A DNA stretch of 64,000 nucleotides from Streptomyces sp. NBC_01750 (GTDB lineage Bacteria; Actinomycetota; Actinomycetes; Streptomycetales; Streptomycetaceae), in NCBI RefSeq assembly GCF_035918095.1, contig NZ_CP109137.1, positions 5,086,001 through 5,150,000 on the forward strand, written 5' to 3'. A model generated the notes under the pieces. The model did not search any database, was not told the DNA's origin, and worked only from the letters and a program-made list of their open reading frames with translations. Position 1 is the stretch's first letter. Every line of letters begins with the position of its first letter. Below, piece after piece: positions 37,907-50,379 of this stretch. The translations under genes and the position numbers were made by a program.

Positions 37907-38368
37907 TCAGGCCTGCCGACGGGAGAACCGCCCGACCAGCCCCACGACGCCGACCACCAGCGCACCCCGCCACAGTCCGTCCCAGAGGCTGCCGAACAGC
38001 CCCTGAGCGGTGAAGGCCTGCCGTACCACCACATCGGTGGCGACCATCAGGGCGCCCGGCACGGCCGCGACCCGCCACGGGTGGGCCGCGGCCCACCGCC
38101 GGATCCGGCGGTCGTCGCCGCTGCCCGTGCCCGGCTTGTCGCCGAGCACCGCGCCCGCGCCGCCGACCATGAAGAACAGCATCAGCGCGACCGACAACGC
38201 ACCGGCCAGCACGCCGAGTTCGATTCCGTCGCCGATCGTGCCGAGCGCGAGGGCGACGCCGCCGCCCAGCGCACCGACTGTCGCGGCGGCGCGCCACGGC
38301 CCGAGCGTCGCCGAGGCGACGGCGAGCCGCCGCCGCTCGGCCTTCGAGATCTCACTGTTGTGGCTCAT
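37907..38368 (-). CDS. membrane protein, 153 aa, function unknown
   Basis: The protein has about four hydrophobic segments: AATVGALGGGVALALGTIGDG, GVLAGALSVALMLFFMVGGAGAV, VAAVPGALMVATDVVV and GALVVGVVGLVGRF. A cytoplasmic N-terminus starts MSHNSEISKAERRRL. ATG 38368 is chosen; the longer frame upstream is not protein-like. It is divergent from the ABC exporter genes and could share their control. Its 3' end abuts the methyltransferase remnant. Confidence 0.7.
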   Translation of the reverse strand: MSHNSEISKAERRRLAVASATLGPWRAAATVGALGGGVALALGTIGDGIELGVLAGALSVALMLFFMVGGAGAVLGDKPGTGSGDDRRIRRWAAAHPWRVAAVPGALMVATDVVVRQAFTAQGLFGSLWDGLWRGALVVGVVGLVGRFSRRQA

Positions 38369-38462
38369 ATGTCCACGGTCCGTCGCCCATCCCGGGGAAC
38401 GCCATGGGGGATGCCCCTGACGCACCCCCCATCTCTTGACGCGGCACAGCACCAGGAGCACT

Positions 38463-38480
38463 ATTCATCGTATGATGAAT
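38463..38480. promoter_or_regulatory. inverted repeat overlapping the ABC transporter start codon
   Basis: ATTCATC-gtat-GATGAAT is a perfect 7-bp inverted repeat with a 4-base spacer. Its right arm contains the start codons at 38472 and 38475. It is unusually AT-rich for this chromosome, and looks like a repressor site that would block transcription or initiation of the exporter genes. Confidence 0.55.
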
Positions 38481-39314
38481 TCTTCTGGGCCTGCTGTCCT
38501 GGCCCGCGGCCTCACCGTCGTACGAGTAGACCGCACCGTCCTTCGAGGCATCGACTTCACGGTGCCGCCCGGCCGGATCACCGGCCTGCTCGGACCGTCC
38601 GGCTGTGGCAAATCGACCCTGATGCGAGCAATCGTCGGCACCCAGGCCAAGGTCACAGGGACCCTCGAAATCCTCGGCGAACCGGCGGGCCACGCCGCGC
38701 TCCGCTCCCGTATCGGCTATGTCACCCAGGCCCCGTCCGTCTACGACGACCTGACGGTCCGCCAGAATCTCGATTACTTCGCCGCTGTGCTGCAGCCCGG
38801 CCGCCGCCGGCGCGACGCCCGGCGCGAACACGTCGCCCGGGCCATCTCCGACGTCGACCTCACCTCGCACGCAGACTCACTCGCCGGCCGGCTGTCCGGC
38901 GGCCAGCGCACCCGCGTCTCCCTCGCCGTCGCTCTGCTCGGCACGCCCGAACTCCTGGTCCTCGACGAACCGACCGTCGGCCTCGATCCCGTTCTGCGCC
39001 GCGATCTGTGGGACCTCTTCCACCGCCTCGCCGACGGACGCGGCGCGGCGATCCTTGTCTCCTCCCATGTCATGGACGAGGCCGAGCGCTGCCACCGCCT
39101 GATCCTCATGCGGGAAGGCGAGATCCTCGCCGAGGACAGCCCGGACTTCCTGCGCACCCGCACCAGCTCCGACACGGTCGAGGGAGCCTTCCTCCACCTG
39201 GTCGACCAAGCCAACGCCGGCCAAGCCAAAACCGGGCAAGTCGGCGCCAGTCAGGCCACGACCCCTCAGGCGGGCACCGATGAGGCCGACGCACTTCAGG
39301 AGAACGCCCGATGA
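38472..39314 (+). CDS. ABC transporter ATP-binding protein (ABC-2 type exporter)
   Basis: The roughly 280-residue protein has Walker A GPSGCGKST, the Q-loop in YVTQAPSVYDDL, the LSGGQRTRVSLA signature, Walker B LLVLDEPTVGLDP and the switch His in VSSHVMDEA. The C-terminal 35 residues are low-complexity (QANAGQAKTGQVGASQATTPQ) and encoded by short degenerate repeats. ATG 38472 or 38475 is likely; an AGGAG lies rather far upstream (38454). It is coupled by ATGA overlap to the permease gene. The substrate is unknown. Confidence 0.9.
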   Translation: MMNSSGPAVLARGLTVVRVDRTVLRGIDFTVPPGRITGLLGPSGCGKSTLMRAIVGTQAKVTGTLEILGEPAGHAALRSRIGYVTQAPSVYDDLTVRQNLDYFAAVLQPGRRRRDARREHVARAISDVDLTSHADSLAGRLSGGQRTRVSLAVALLGTPELLVLDEPTVGLDPVLRRDLWDLFHRLADGRGAAILVSSHVMDEAERCHRLILMREGEILAEDSPDFLRTRTSSDTVEGAFLHLVDQANAGQAKTGQVGASQATTPQAGTDEADALQENAR

Positions 39315-40048
39315 GCACCGCACGCACCCTCGCCACCGCCACCCGCGTCCTGCGCCAGTTGCGCCACGACCCGCGCTCCATCGCACTGATGATCCTCGTG
39401 CCGTGCGTGATGCTCTTCCTGCTGCGCTACGTGTTCGACGGCAGCCCGCAGACCTTCGACTCCATCGGCGCCTCGCTGCTCGGCATCTTCCCGCTGATCA
39501 CGATGTTCCTGGTGGCGTCCATCGCGACCCTGCGCGAACGCACCTCGGGCACGCTGGAACGACTGCTCGCCATGCCGCTCGGCAAGGGCGACCTGATCGG
39601 CGGCTACGCCCTGGCATTCGGCCTCGTCGCCGTCGTCCAGTCCCTCCTCGCCACCGGCCTCGCACTCTGGGTGCTGGGCCTGGACGTCATCGGCTCACCC
39701 TGGCTGCTGCTGCTCGTCGCACTTCTCGACGCCCTGCTCGGCACGGCTCTCGGCCTCTTCGTCTCGGCCTTCGCGGCCTCCGAGTTCCAGGCCGTCCAGT
39801 TCATGCCGGCCGTGATCTTCCCGCAGCTGCTGCTCTGTGGACTGTTCATTCAGCGCGAGAAGATGCAGCCCGTCCTGGAAGGCATCTCGAACGTCCTGCC
39901 CATGTCGTACGCCGTCGACGCCATGACCCAGGTCCTCGTCCATCCGGACGCCACCGCAGACTTCACCCGCGACGTCCTGATCGTCGCGGCCTGCGCGGTC
40001 CTGGTCCTGGCGCTGGGCGCGGCGACGCTTCGCCGTCGTACCGCCTAG
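39311..40048 (+). CDS. ABC-2 type transporter permease
   Basis: The 245-residue membrane protein has six helices typical of ABC2_membrane permeases. It contains the family motif region ASIATLRERTSGTLERLLAMPL, between helices 2 and 3, and QFMPAVIFPQLLLCGLFI. With the preceding ATPase it forms a full exporter, one dimer of each. Its stop overlaps the convergent membrane-protein gene by 4 bases. Confidence 0.9.
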   Translation: MSTARTLATATRVLRQLRHDPRSIALMILVPCVMLFLLRYVFDGSPQTFDSIGASLLGIFPLITMFLVASIATLRERTSGTLERLLAMPLGKGDLIGGYALAFGLVAVVQSLLATGLALWVLGLDVIGSPWLLLLVALLDALLGTALGLFVSAFAASEFQAVQFMPAVIFPQLLLCGLFIQREKMQPVLEGISNVLPMSYAVDAMTQVLVHPDATADFTRDVLIVAACAVLVLALGAATLRRRTA

Positions 40049-40662
40049 CTCAGGGCGATGACGTCCCCGACGGCGAGCTGGTCGTAGAGCCACTTGGCAT
40101 CCGGGGAACCCACTCCGATCGCGCTCTGGGAGAAGTTCCTGTCCGAAGGAGACTGGATGGCGAACATGGTGGTGCCATCAGGCCGCGACAGCTCCACCAC
40201 CCAGCTCGCGTTGAGCATGTAGGCGTCCCCCAAGCCGATGATCTCCGCGGGCACCTTGCGCTTCGGGGACTTCGACACAACCGTCAACCGGCCCGGGGCG
40301 ACCTTGCCCAGGACCACGACGACCGAACGGGGCTGCCCCCCGTCCTTGGTGACCGTCAGCGTCCCCGTCCCGCGCTCGATCGTGGCTGCCGGCGCCCGCA
40401 CCGATACGGACGGGCTGGGCGGGACCGCCGCAGGCAGCTGCCGCGCCTCGTCCGCCCCCATCAGCTGCGGCAGCCCGACCGCGACACCGGCGATCAGCGC
40501 GAGGGCCGCCGCCGTCGGCCCGGCGACCCGCCGCCGACGTCCACGCATCTCGCCGCGCCGCCGGATCTGAGCACCCGACAGCGAAGACTGCACCTCCGCT
40601 CCGGCAGCCAGGACACGCAGCGCAGAGTCGAGTCCATCCCGCTCGCGACCCGTCTCAGACAT
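40045..40662 (-). CDS. single-pass membrane protein, putative anti-sigma partner
   Basis: The 205-residue protein has a cytoplasmic N-terminus of about 45 residues (GLDSALRVLAAGAEVQSSLSG) and one membrane helix (VAGPTAAALALIAGVAVGLPQL). The extracytoplasmic domain contains GTTMFAIQSPSDRNFSQSAI. Its start overlaps the end of an ECF sigma gene by 8 bases, the usual position of an anti-sigma factor. No zinc anti-sigma motif is visible, so this role is inferred from position and topology only. Confidence 0.6.
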   Translation of the reverse strand: MSETGRERDGLDSALRVLAAGAEVQSSLSGAQIRRRGEMRGRRRRVAGPTAAALALIAGVAVGLPQLMGADEARQLPAAVPPSPSVSVRAPAATIERGTGTLTVTKDGGQPRSVVVVLGKVAPGRLTVVSKSPKRKVPAEIIGLGDAYMLNASWVVELSRPDGTTMFAIQSPSDRNFSQSAIGVGSPDAKWLYDQLAVGDVIALS

Positions 40663-41161
40663 GGCTGCCTTCCCTCTCGTCGGCAGACTCCCCGGGAGAC
40701 AGCAACCTGGCGAGGGCGGCTCGCCCGCGCGACAGCCTGGCTTTGACCGTACCGGCCGGTGAACCCGTCTCTGCTGCGATCTGCTCGATGCTCAGATCGC
40801 AGAGATGATGCAGCACCACCGCCTGCCGCTGCGCCTCGGGCAGCTTCCGCAACGCCTCGACGAGCACCGTGTGTTCGGGCCCGGGCCCCGGCGTACGGTC
40901 CGCCGGCGGATGGTGCCGCACCAGCTCCAGCCACCGCCTCGCCCGCCGCCAGCGACTCACCGCCAGCCGCATCGCGACCGTACGGATCCACGCCTCGGGA
41001 GCCTCCTCCGCCAGAAACGAGGCACGGCGGTCCCAAGCCCGAACGAACGCCTCCTGGACCACGTCCTGCGCCTCGCCGTGATCGCCCGTCAACGCGTACA
41101 GCTGCCCCACAAGCCGGGGGAAGGCGCCCGCGTAGAAGGCGTCGAACTCCTCCACCGTCAC
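40655..41161 (-). CDS. ECF sigma factor, SigE-like family
   Basis: The 168-residue protein has sigma region 2 (VEEFDAFYAGAFPRLVGQLYALTG, then EAQDVVQEAFVRAWDRR and WIRTVAMRLAVSRWRRARR). Region 4 follows (RQAVVLHHLCDLSIEQIAAETGSPAGTVKARLSRGRAALARLL). GTG 41161 gives the usual family length. The frame extends to 41305, but the added residues lack sigma character. It is coupled to the downstream membrane protein. Its own target promoter is not identified. Confidence 0.85.
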   Translation of the reverse strand: MTVEEFDAFYAGAFPRLVGQLYALTGDHGEAQDVVQEAFVRAWDRRASFLAEEAPEAWIRTVAMRLAVSRWRRARRWLELVRHHPPADRTPGPGPEHTVLVEALRKLPEAQRQAVVLHHLCDLSIEQIAAETGSPAGTVKARLSRGRAALARLLSPGESADEREGSHV

Positions 41162-41298
41162 GAGCGGTAGGACAGTCCCGGCGCCCTCTCGGTTCCACGG
41201 GAAACCATCTCCGCCCCCTGTGCAACCTGCCTCCCTTCCCATGCGTACAGAAGCCGGACCAACACAGCTGACCTTCAGCTGACCCAGGGGGGAACTCA

Positions 41299-41628
41299 AT
41301 GCCACGACACATCACGGCTGCCGTGCTCGGCCTGATCTGCGCGCTGTCGCTCACCGGCTGCTCCGGCGCGGGCGGGACACCGGACGCCGTCGCGGCGCCA
41401 CCGCGCCGGCCCGTCGCCAACTCGACCGCAGAAGCACCGCGGCCCACGGCCACCCCACCGTCCGCCGCCACCCTCGGCCACCTGGCCGACGCCTCCATCA
41501 ACATCACCGACGGCGGGCACGTCGGCGTCGGCCTGCCTGTATCGGTGACCTTCAAGCGCGCCTCCGGCAACGGCTACGGCGACTGGAACCTCTCCTGGTC
41601 CGAATGGCGCTCCCGCAGCGCCCTCTAG
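41299..41628 (+). pseudogene. truncated lipoprotein: N-terminus of an L,D-transpeptidase-like protein
   Basis: The frame encodes a lipoprotein signal (ALSLTGC, lipidated Cys near residue 21) and a Pro/Ala linker. It then has the first strand of the Ig-like domain that precedes actinobacterial L,D-transpeptidase domains (ADASINITDGG, then GVGLPVSVTFKRA). After that it ends in unrelated WNLSWSEWRSRSAL and a stop. The catalytic domain with the Cys motif is absent. It may still be translated (GGGGGAA precedes the ATG) as a short lipoprotein, but it looks like a remnant. Confidence 0.55.
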
Positions 41629-41639
41629 CCAGCTGCACC

Positions 41640-41671
41640 GGCAGGTCCCGACGGCTCCGCCGGGACCTGCC
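41640..41671 (+). terminator. hairpin after the truncated lipoprotein gene
   Basis: GGCAGGTCCCG (41640-41650) pairs perfectly with CGGGACCTGCC (41661-41671) around a 10-base loop. The hairpin lies 12 bases after the stop codon. Confidence 0.6.
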
Positions 41672-41785
41672 GTCCGAGGGCGCGGACCGGAACGCACCCG
41701 TACCGCCCCTCGGACGCCCGGGCACGGCTACGCCCCTGGTGCGAGGATGACCCCACGTATCCCCACCGGCGAGGTGAACAGAGCC

Positions 41786-42595
41786 ATGACCCAGACAGTC
41801 GCAGTTCTCGGTACGGGCAAGATCGGAGAAGCCCTGCTCAGTGGCATGATCCGCGCCGGCTGGCGCCCTGCCGATCTGCTGGTCACCACCCGCCGCGCCG
41901 ACCGGGCCGAAGAACTCCGCACCCGTTACGGCGTCGAGCCCGTCAACAACGCCGAAGCTGCCAAGCGCGCCGACACCCTCATCCTGGCCGTCAAGCCCCA
42001 GGACATGGGCAAGCTCCTCGACGAACTCGCCCCGCACATCACCGCCGAGCGTCTCGTCATCAGTGCCGCGGCCGGTATCACCACCTCCTTCATCGAGGAG
42101 CGCCTGACCGTAGGCACCCCCGTGGTCCGCGTCATGCCCAATACCCCCGTCCTCGTCGACGAGGGCATGTCCGTGATCTCGGCCGGCAGCCACGCCACCG
42201 CCGAGCACCTCGCGCACGCCGAGGAGATCTTCGGCGGAGTCGGCAAGACGCTCCGCGTCCCCGAGTCCCAGCAGGACGCGGCCACCGCCTTGTCCGGCTC
42301 GGGGCCGGCGTACTTCTACTTCCTTGTCGAGGCCATGACCGATGCGGGCATCCTCCTCGGCCTCCCCCGAGCCCAGGCCCACGACCTGATCGTCCAGGCC
42401 GCCATCGGCGCAGCGGTGATGCTCCGCGACAGCGGCGAACACCCCGTAAAGCTCCGTGAAGCTGTCACCTCCCCGGCCGGCACCACGATCAGTGCCATCC
42501 GTGAACTCGAGAACCACGGTGTACGCGCCGCCCTGATCGCCGCCCTCGAAGCGGCTCGCGACCGTAGCCGTGAGCTCGCCTCGGGCAACGGCTGA
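41786..42595 (+). CDS. proC: pyrroline-5-carboxylate reductase
   Basis: ProC reduces pyrroline-5-carboxylate to proline with NAD(P)H. The 269-residue protein has the N-terminal Rossmann motif VAVLGTGKIGEALLSG and AVKPQDM. It also has VVRVMPNTPVLVDEGM and the substrate-binding signature ALSGSGPAYFYFLVEAM with SPAGTTISAIRELE. ATG 41786 has GAGGTGA upstream. It stands alone, convergent with trpS across a hairpin. Confidence 0.96.
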   Translation: MTQTVAVLGTGKIGEALLSGMIRAGWRPADLLVTTRRADRAEELRTRYGVEPVNNAEAAKRADTLILAVKPQDMGKLLDELAPHITAERLVISAAAGITTSFIEERLTVGTPVVRVMPNTPVLVDEGMSVISAGSHATAEHLAHAEEIFGGVGKTLRVPESQQDAATALSGSGPAYFYFLVEAMTDAGILLGLPRAQAHDLIVQAAIGAAVMLRDSGEHPVKLREAVTSPAGTTISAIRELENHGVRAALIAALEAARDRSRELASGNG

Positions 42596-42606
42596 CGATC
42601 GCCGCA

Positions 42607-42638
42607 CTCCCGCCGTCGTGGAGCCACGGCGGCGGGAG
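42607..42638. terminator. bidirectional hairpin between convergent proC and trpS
   Basis: CTCCCGCCGTCGTGG pairs with CCACGGCGGCGGGAG through 15 bp with one wobble, separated by two bases. It can act on both strands. Confidence 0.65.
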
Positions 42639-42666
42639 CAGCCGCATCCCTTTCTCTTGTCCGCGG

Positions 42667-43662
42667 CTACGCGGGCAAGAGCCCGATCGCCCGATAGGCG
42701 GCATCGACCCTCGGCCGCGCCATCCCCCTGGCCCGCTCGGCTCCCTTCCTCAGTACGCCATCGACGTGTCCCGGATCCGCCGCCAGCTCGGCATGCCGCT
42801 CTCTGACCGGCCTGAGCAGCTCCACCACCGCCTCGGCCGTGTCCTTCTTCAACGCTCCGTACGACTCATATACACCGGCCAACTCGTTCGGGTTCCCACC
42901 CTCGCAGGACGCCAGGATTTCGAGCAGATTCGCGATACCCGGCTTGCTCTCCCGGTCGTACTCGACCTCGCGCCCGCTGTCCGTGACCGCTCGCGTGATC
43001 TTCTTGCGCACCATGTCCGCGTCATCGAGCAGATAGACGATTCCGGCCCCGGACTCGTGCGACTTCCCCATCTTCGAGGTGGGGTCCTGCAGATCCATGA
43101 CCCGCGCCGCCACCGGCGGATGCGTCGCCTTCGGCACGGTGAACGTATGCCCGTACCTCTGGTTGAACCGCACGGCCAGATCGCGGGTCAGCTCCACATG
43201 CTGGGCCTGGTCGTCACCCACCGGCACCTCATCGGCCCCGTACGCCAGGATGTCCGCCGCCATCAGCACCGGATACGTCAGCAGCGACACCCGCACACTC
43301 TGTCCGGCAGCCCGTGCCCGCGCGCTCTTCTCCTTGTACTGGATCATGCGCCGCAGCTCGCCGTCCGTCGCCGTGCACTCCAGCAGACAGGAGAGCCGGG
43401 CGTGCTCGTCCACATGACTCTGTACGAATACGGTGCACCGCTCCGGATCCAGGCCCGCTGCCAGCATCAGCGTCGCGGCCTGCCGGCTGAGTCTGCGCAC
43501 CCGCGCCGGATCGTGCTCCATGGTCAGCGCATGCAGATCGACCACGCTGAACAGTGCGTCCGCCTGATGCTGATCGACCTCGACCCACCTGCGCAGGGCA
43601 CCGAGGTAGTTGCCCAGGGTCAGATGCCCTGTCGGCTTGATACCGCTGAAGATCCGAGTCAT
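42667..43662 (-). CDS. trpS: tryptophanyl-tRNA synthetase (auxiliary TrpRS1 type)
   Basis: The enzyme charges tRNA-Trp. The 331-residue protein has the HIGH-like region in KPTGHLTLGNYLGALRRW, the VVDLHALT segment, PVLMAADILAYGADEVPVG and the KMSKS-type KMGKS in PTSKMGKSHESG. The position near proC and the rRNA operon matches the S. coelicolor auxiliary TrpRS1, which confers indolmycin resistance. The leader, with a Trp-codon peptide and attenuator, supports the same assignment. ATG 43662 has GGAGAG upstream. Confidence 0.93.
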   Translation of the reverse strand: MTRIFSGIKPTGHLTLGNYLGALRRWVEVDQHQADALFSVVDLHALTMEHDPARVRRLSRQAATLMLAAGLDPERCTVFVQSHVDEHARLSCLLECTATDGELRRMIQYKEKSARARAAGQSVRVSLLTYPVLMAADILAYGADEVPVGDDQAQHVELTRDLAVRFNQRYGHTFTVPKATHPPVAARVMDLQDPTSKMGKSHESGAGIVYLLDDADMVRKKITRAVTDSGREVEYDRESKPGIANLLEILASCEGGNPNELAGVYESYGALKKDTAEAVVELLRPVRERHAELAADPGHVDGVLRKGAERARGMARPRVDAAYRAIGLLPA

Positions 43663-43728
43663 CCCGCTCTCCGTCTCCTGACTGGAGCCGCCGCGTCGAG
43701 CGGCCGGACTCCCGGAGGGAGTAACGAG

Positions 43729-43753
43729 AACGGCCGCCGAAGCGGCGGCCGTT
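43729..43753 (-). promoter_or_regulatory. trpS attenuator terminator hairpin
   Basis: On the trpS strand AACGGCCGCCG and CGGCGGCCGTT form an 11-bp stem with a 3-base loop, between the leader peptide and trpS. Its 5' arm (CGGCCGCCG) is also complementary to CGGCGGCCG just after the leader stop codon (43771-43779), which in turn pairs with GGCCGCC over the last leader codons (43784-43790). The three exclusive hairpins are those of ribosome-controlled transcription attenuation. The terminator lacks a strong U run. Confidence 0.8.
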
Positions 43754-43780
43754 GAGTGCATGCGTAAGTGCCGGCCGCCG

Positions 43781-43822
43781 TCAGGCGGCCCACCACTGGA
43801 GGAAGCACGTACGCGCTGTCAT
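43781..43822 (-). CDS. trpS leader peptide with tandem Trp codons
   Basis: A 13-residue ORF, MTARTCFLQWWAA, starts at ATG 43822 and stops at 43781. It lies 118 bases before the trpS start, directly ahead of the attenuator. Two adjacent TGG codons sit at positions 10-11. Ribosome stalling there when charged tRNA-Trp is scarce would free the antiterminator arm and allow trpS transcription. The peptide itself is not expected to have a function. Confidence 0.85.
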   Translation of the reverse strand: MTARTCFLQWWAA

Positions 43823-43852
43823 GCGCTCGAGAGTACGCACCCGGGCCCGAAG

Positions 43853-43881
43853 TTGACAGCACATACGGGCATCCGTAGTGT
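43853..43881 (+). promoter_or_regulatory. outermost rRNA operon promoter
   Basis: TTGACA (43853-43858) and TAGTGT (43876-43881) are separated by 17 bases, a near-consensus housekeeping promoter. It points to the 16S gene, about 630 bases downstream. It starts only 31 bases beyond the ATG of the oppositely oriented trpS leader peptide. Confidence 0.75.
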
Positions 43882-44112
43882 TCTCCGAGTTGTCCGACGT
43901 GAGCACCGACTTCGGCCGGTCCCCGGACAGCCATTCCGCAAGATCCACTACAAGCGAGCGACACTCTGTCGCCCGACTTTCTGTGCGCTTTTGTGAAATG
44001 AGGAATCCGCGTTCGAATGAGCGCAACCCCGATTAGCGTCGGGGACGAGGATTCCGCTAAAGTCTCACTCGTCGGAACGGCCCAACAGCCGGAAAGACAA
44101 ATCCCGCTGACT

Positions 44113-44229
44113 GGGAATCAGGCCCGAAAGGATCTGATAGAGTCGGAACCGCCGGAAAGCCGAAAGGCTGGAAAGCGAAACCCCGCTCCGACGGGGAATC
44201 GGACACGAAAGAGTCTGATAGAGTCGGAA
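44113..44229 (+). promoter_or_regulatory. tandem repeats containing rRNA promoter -10 elements
   Basis: Two related blocks (44113-44148 and 44194-44229) begin GGGAATC, share CGAAAG and end identically with TCTGATAGAGTCGGAA. TAGAGT fits a -10 hexamer. Streptomyces rRNA operons are known to have several tandem promoters, so these are probably two inner ones. Clear -35 hexamers are not evident. Confidence 0.55.
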
Positions 44230-44516
44230 ACGCAAGACCGAAGGGAAGCGCCCGGAGGAAAGCCTTCAGACAGTGTTCTGCGGGTGAGTACAAAGGAAGC
44301 GTCCGTTCCTTGAGAACTCAACAGCGTGCCAAAAGTCAACGCCAGATATGTTGATACCCCGGCCTGTTTCGGCAGGTTCGAGGTTCCTTTGAAAGTCCTG
44401 TCTCCGCTCATTGCAGCGGGGCAGGCAATGACACAGCGAGGACGCTGTGAACAGTCGGTCTTATTCCGACCGGCTGTTCCGCTCTTGTGGTGTTGATCCC
44501 GATTACGGGAGAACAT

Positions 44517-49463
<4,947 letters not shown>

Positions 49464-49551
49464 CAGTTGCTCGCGTCCACTGTGTTAGTTCTGAAGCAAC
49501 GAACTGTCGAGTCCCCCTGTGCGGGGATTCCGGGTCGTACATCTTCATAGA

Positions 49552-49670
49552 GTTTCGGTGGTCATAGCGTTAGGGAAACGCCCGGTTACATTCCGAACCC
49601 GGAAGCTAAGCCTTTCAGCGCCGATGGTACTGCAGGGGGGACCCTGTGGGAGAGTAGGACACCGCCGAAC
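49552..49670 (+). rRNA. rrf: 5S ribosomal RNA
   Basis: The 119-base gene starts GTTTCGGTGGTCATAGCG and contains CCCGGTTACATTCCGAACC and GTGGGAGAGTAGGACACCG, the usual actinobacterial 5S landmarks. It lies about 90 bases after 23S and is followed by the operon terminator. Confidence 0.95.
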
Positions 49671-49682
49671 AATCATTGTGGG

Positions 49683-49714
49683 AAAGCCCCGCACCGTTAT
49701 GGTGCGGGGCTTTT
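49683..49714 (+). terminator. rRNA operon terminator
   Basis: AAAGCCCCGCACC and GGTGCGGGGCTTT form a perfect 13-bp stem with a 5-base loop, continuing into a short T stretch. It begins 12 bases after 5S. Confidence 0.9.
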
Positions 49715-49733
49715 CTGCGTTTAGGGTCCAGGT

Positions 49734-50378
49734 ATGCGATACGACCTCGTCATCTTTGACAACGACGGTGTGCTCGTCGACAGCGAGCCGATCTCCAACA
49801 CCATCCTGGCCGGCTATCTCACCGAGCTGGGGCATCCCACGTCGTACGAGGACTCCCTTCGTGACTACATGGGCGCCGCTGTGCACCGTGTACACGATCT
49901 TGTGCGGGAGCGGACCGGACAGTCGTTGCCGGCGGACTTCGACGAGACCCTGCACGCTCGTGTCTTTGCCGCCTTCGAGCGGGAGTTGGTCGCCGTCGAC
50001 GGTGTGACCGAGGTGCTCGAGAAGCTGGTCGCGGACGGGGTGCCGTACTGCGTCGCCTCCTCCGGCAGCCATGAGCGGATCAGAGTCGGGCACCGGAAGA
50101 CCCGGCTGGACCGGTGGTTCGAGGACCGTACGGTGTTCAGCGCGCAGGATGTGGGGCGCGGGAAACCGGCGCCGGATCTGTTCCTCCATGCCGCCGAGCG
50201 GATGGGGGTGGCGCCGGAGCGGTGCGTCGTCGTGGAGGACAGCCCCCTCGGGGTGGCGGCGGCCAGGGCGGCCGGGATGGATGTGTACGGGTTCACGGCC
50301 ATGACGGCTGCAGACAAGCTCGATGGCGCCAAGGGGTACTTCGACGGGATGGCGGAGTTGCCCGTATTGCTCGTGTGA
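49734..50378 (+). CDS. HAD family phosphatase (beta-phosphoglucomutase-like)
   Basis: The 214-residue protein has HAD motif I VIFDNDGVLVDSEP (Asp9 and Asp11). Motif II is VASSGSHERI, the Lys is in GRGKPAPDLFLHAAERMGV, and motif III is VVVEDSPLGVAAARAAGM. A helical cap is inserted after motif I. It is a subfamily I hydrolase acting on a small phosphorylated metabolite that cannot be specified. It starts 20 bases after the rRNA terminator. Confidence 0.88.
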   Translation: MRYDLVIFDNDGVLVDSEPISNTILAGYLTELGHPTSYEDSLRDYMGAAVHRVHDLVRERTGQSLPADFDETLHARVFAAFERELVAVDGVTEVLEKLVADGVPYCVASSGSHERIRVGHRKTRLDRWFEDRTVFSAQDVGRGKPAPDLFLHAAERMGVAPERCVVVEDSPLGVAAARAAGMDVYGFTAMTAADKLDGAKGYFDGMAELPVLLV

Positions 50379-50379
50379 T

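Larger units (their letters stand above)
43823..44516 (+). other. rRNA operon leader and promoter region
   Basis: These 694 bases hold no gene. They contain the outermost promoter (43853-43881) and the two tandem -10-like repeats (44113-44229). A conserved CTTGAGAACTCAACAG stretch at about 44309, resembling an actinobacterial antitermination/processing box, is also present. The trpS promoter must lie in the first part on the other strand, but I could not assign it. Confidence 0.6.

Noticed and set aside
37770..40048. Mobile element carrying the ABC exporter
   Set aside because: A truncation junction exists near 37905, but there is no transposase, integrase, terminal repeat or target duplication to support an element.
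44017..44313. 98-residue ORF in the rRNA leader
   Set aside because: It consists of the promoter repeats translated by chance (repeated RKSLIESE-like text) and is not a gene.
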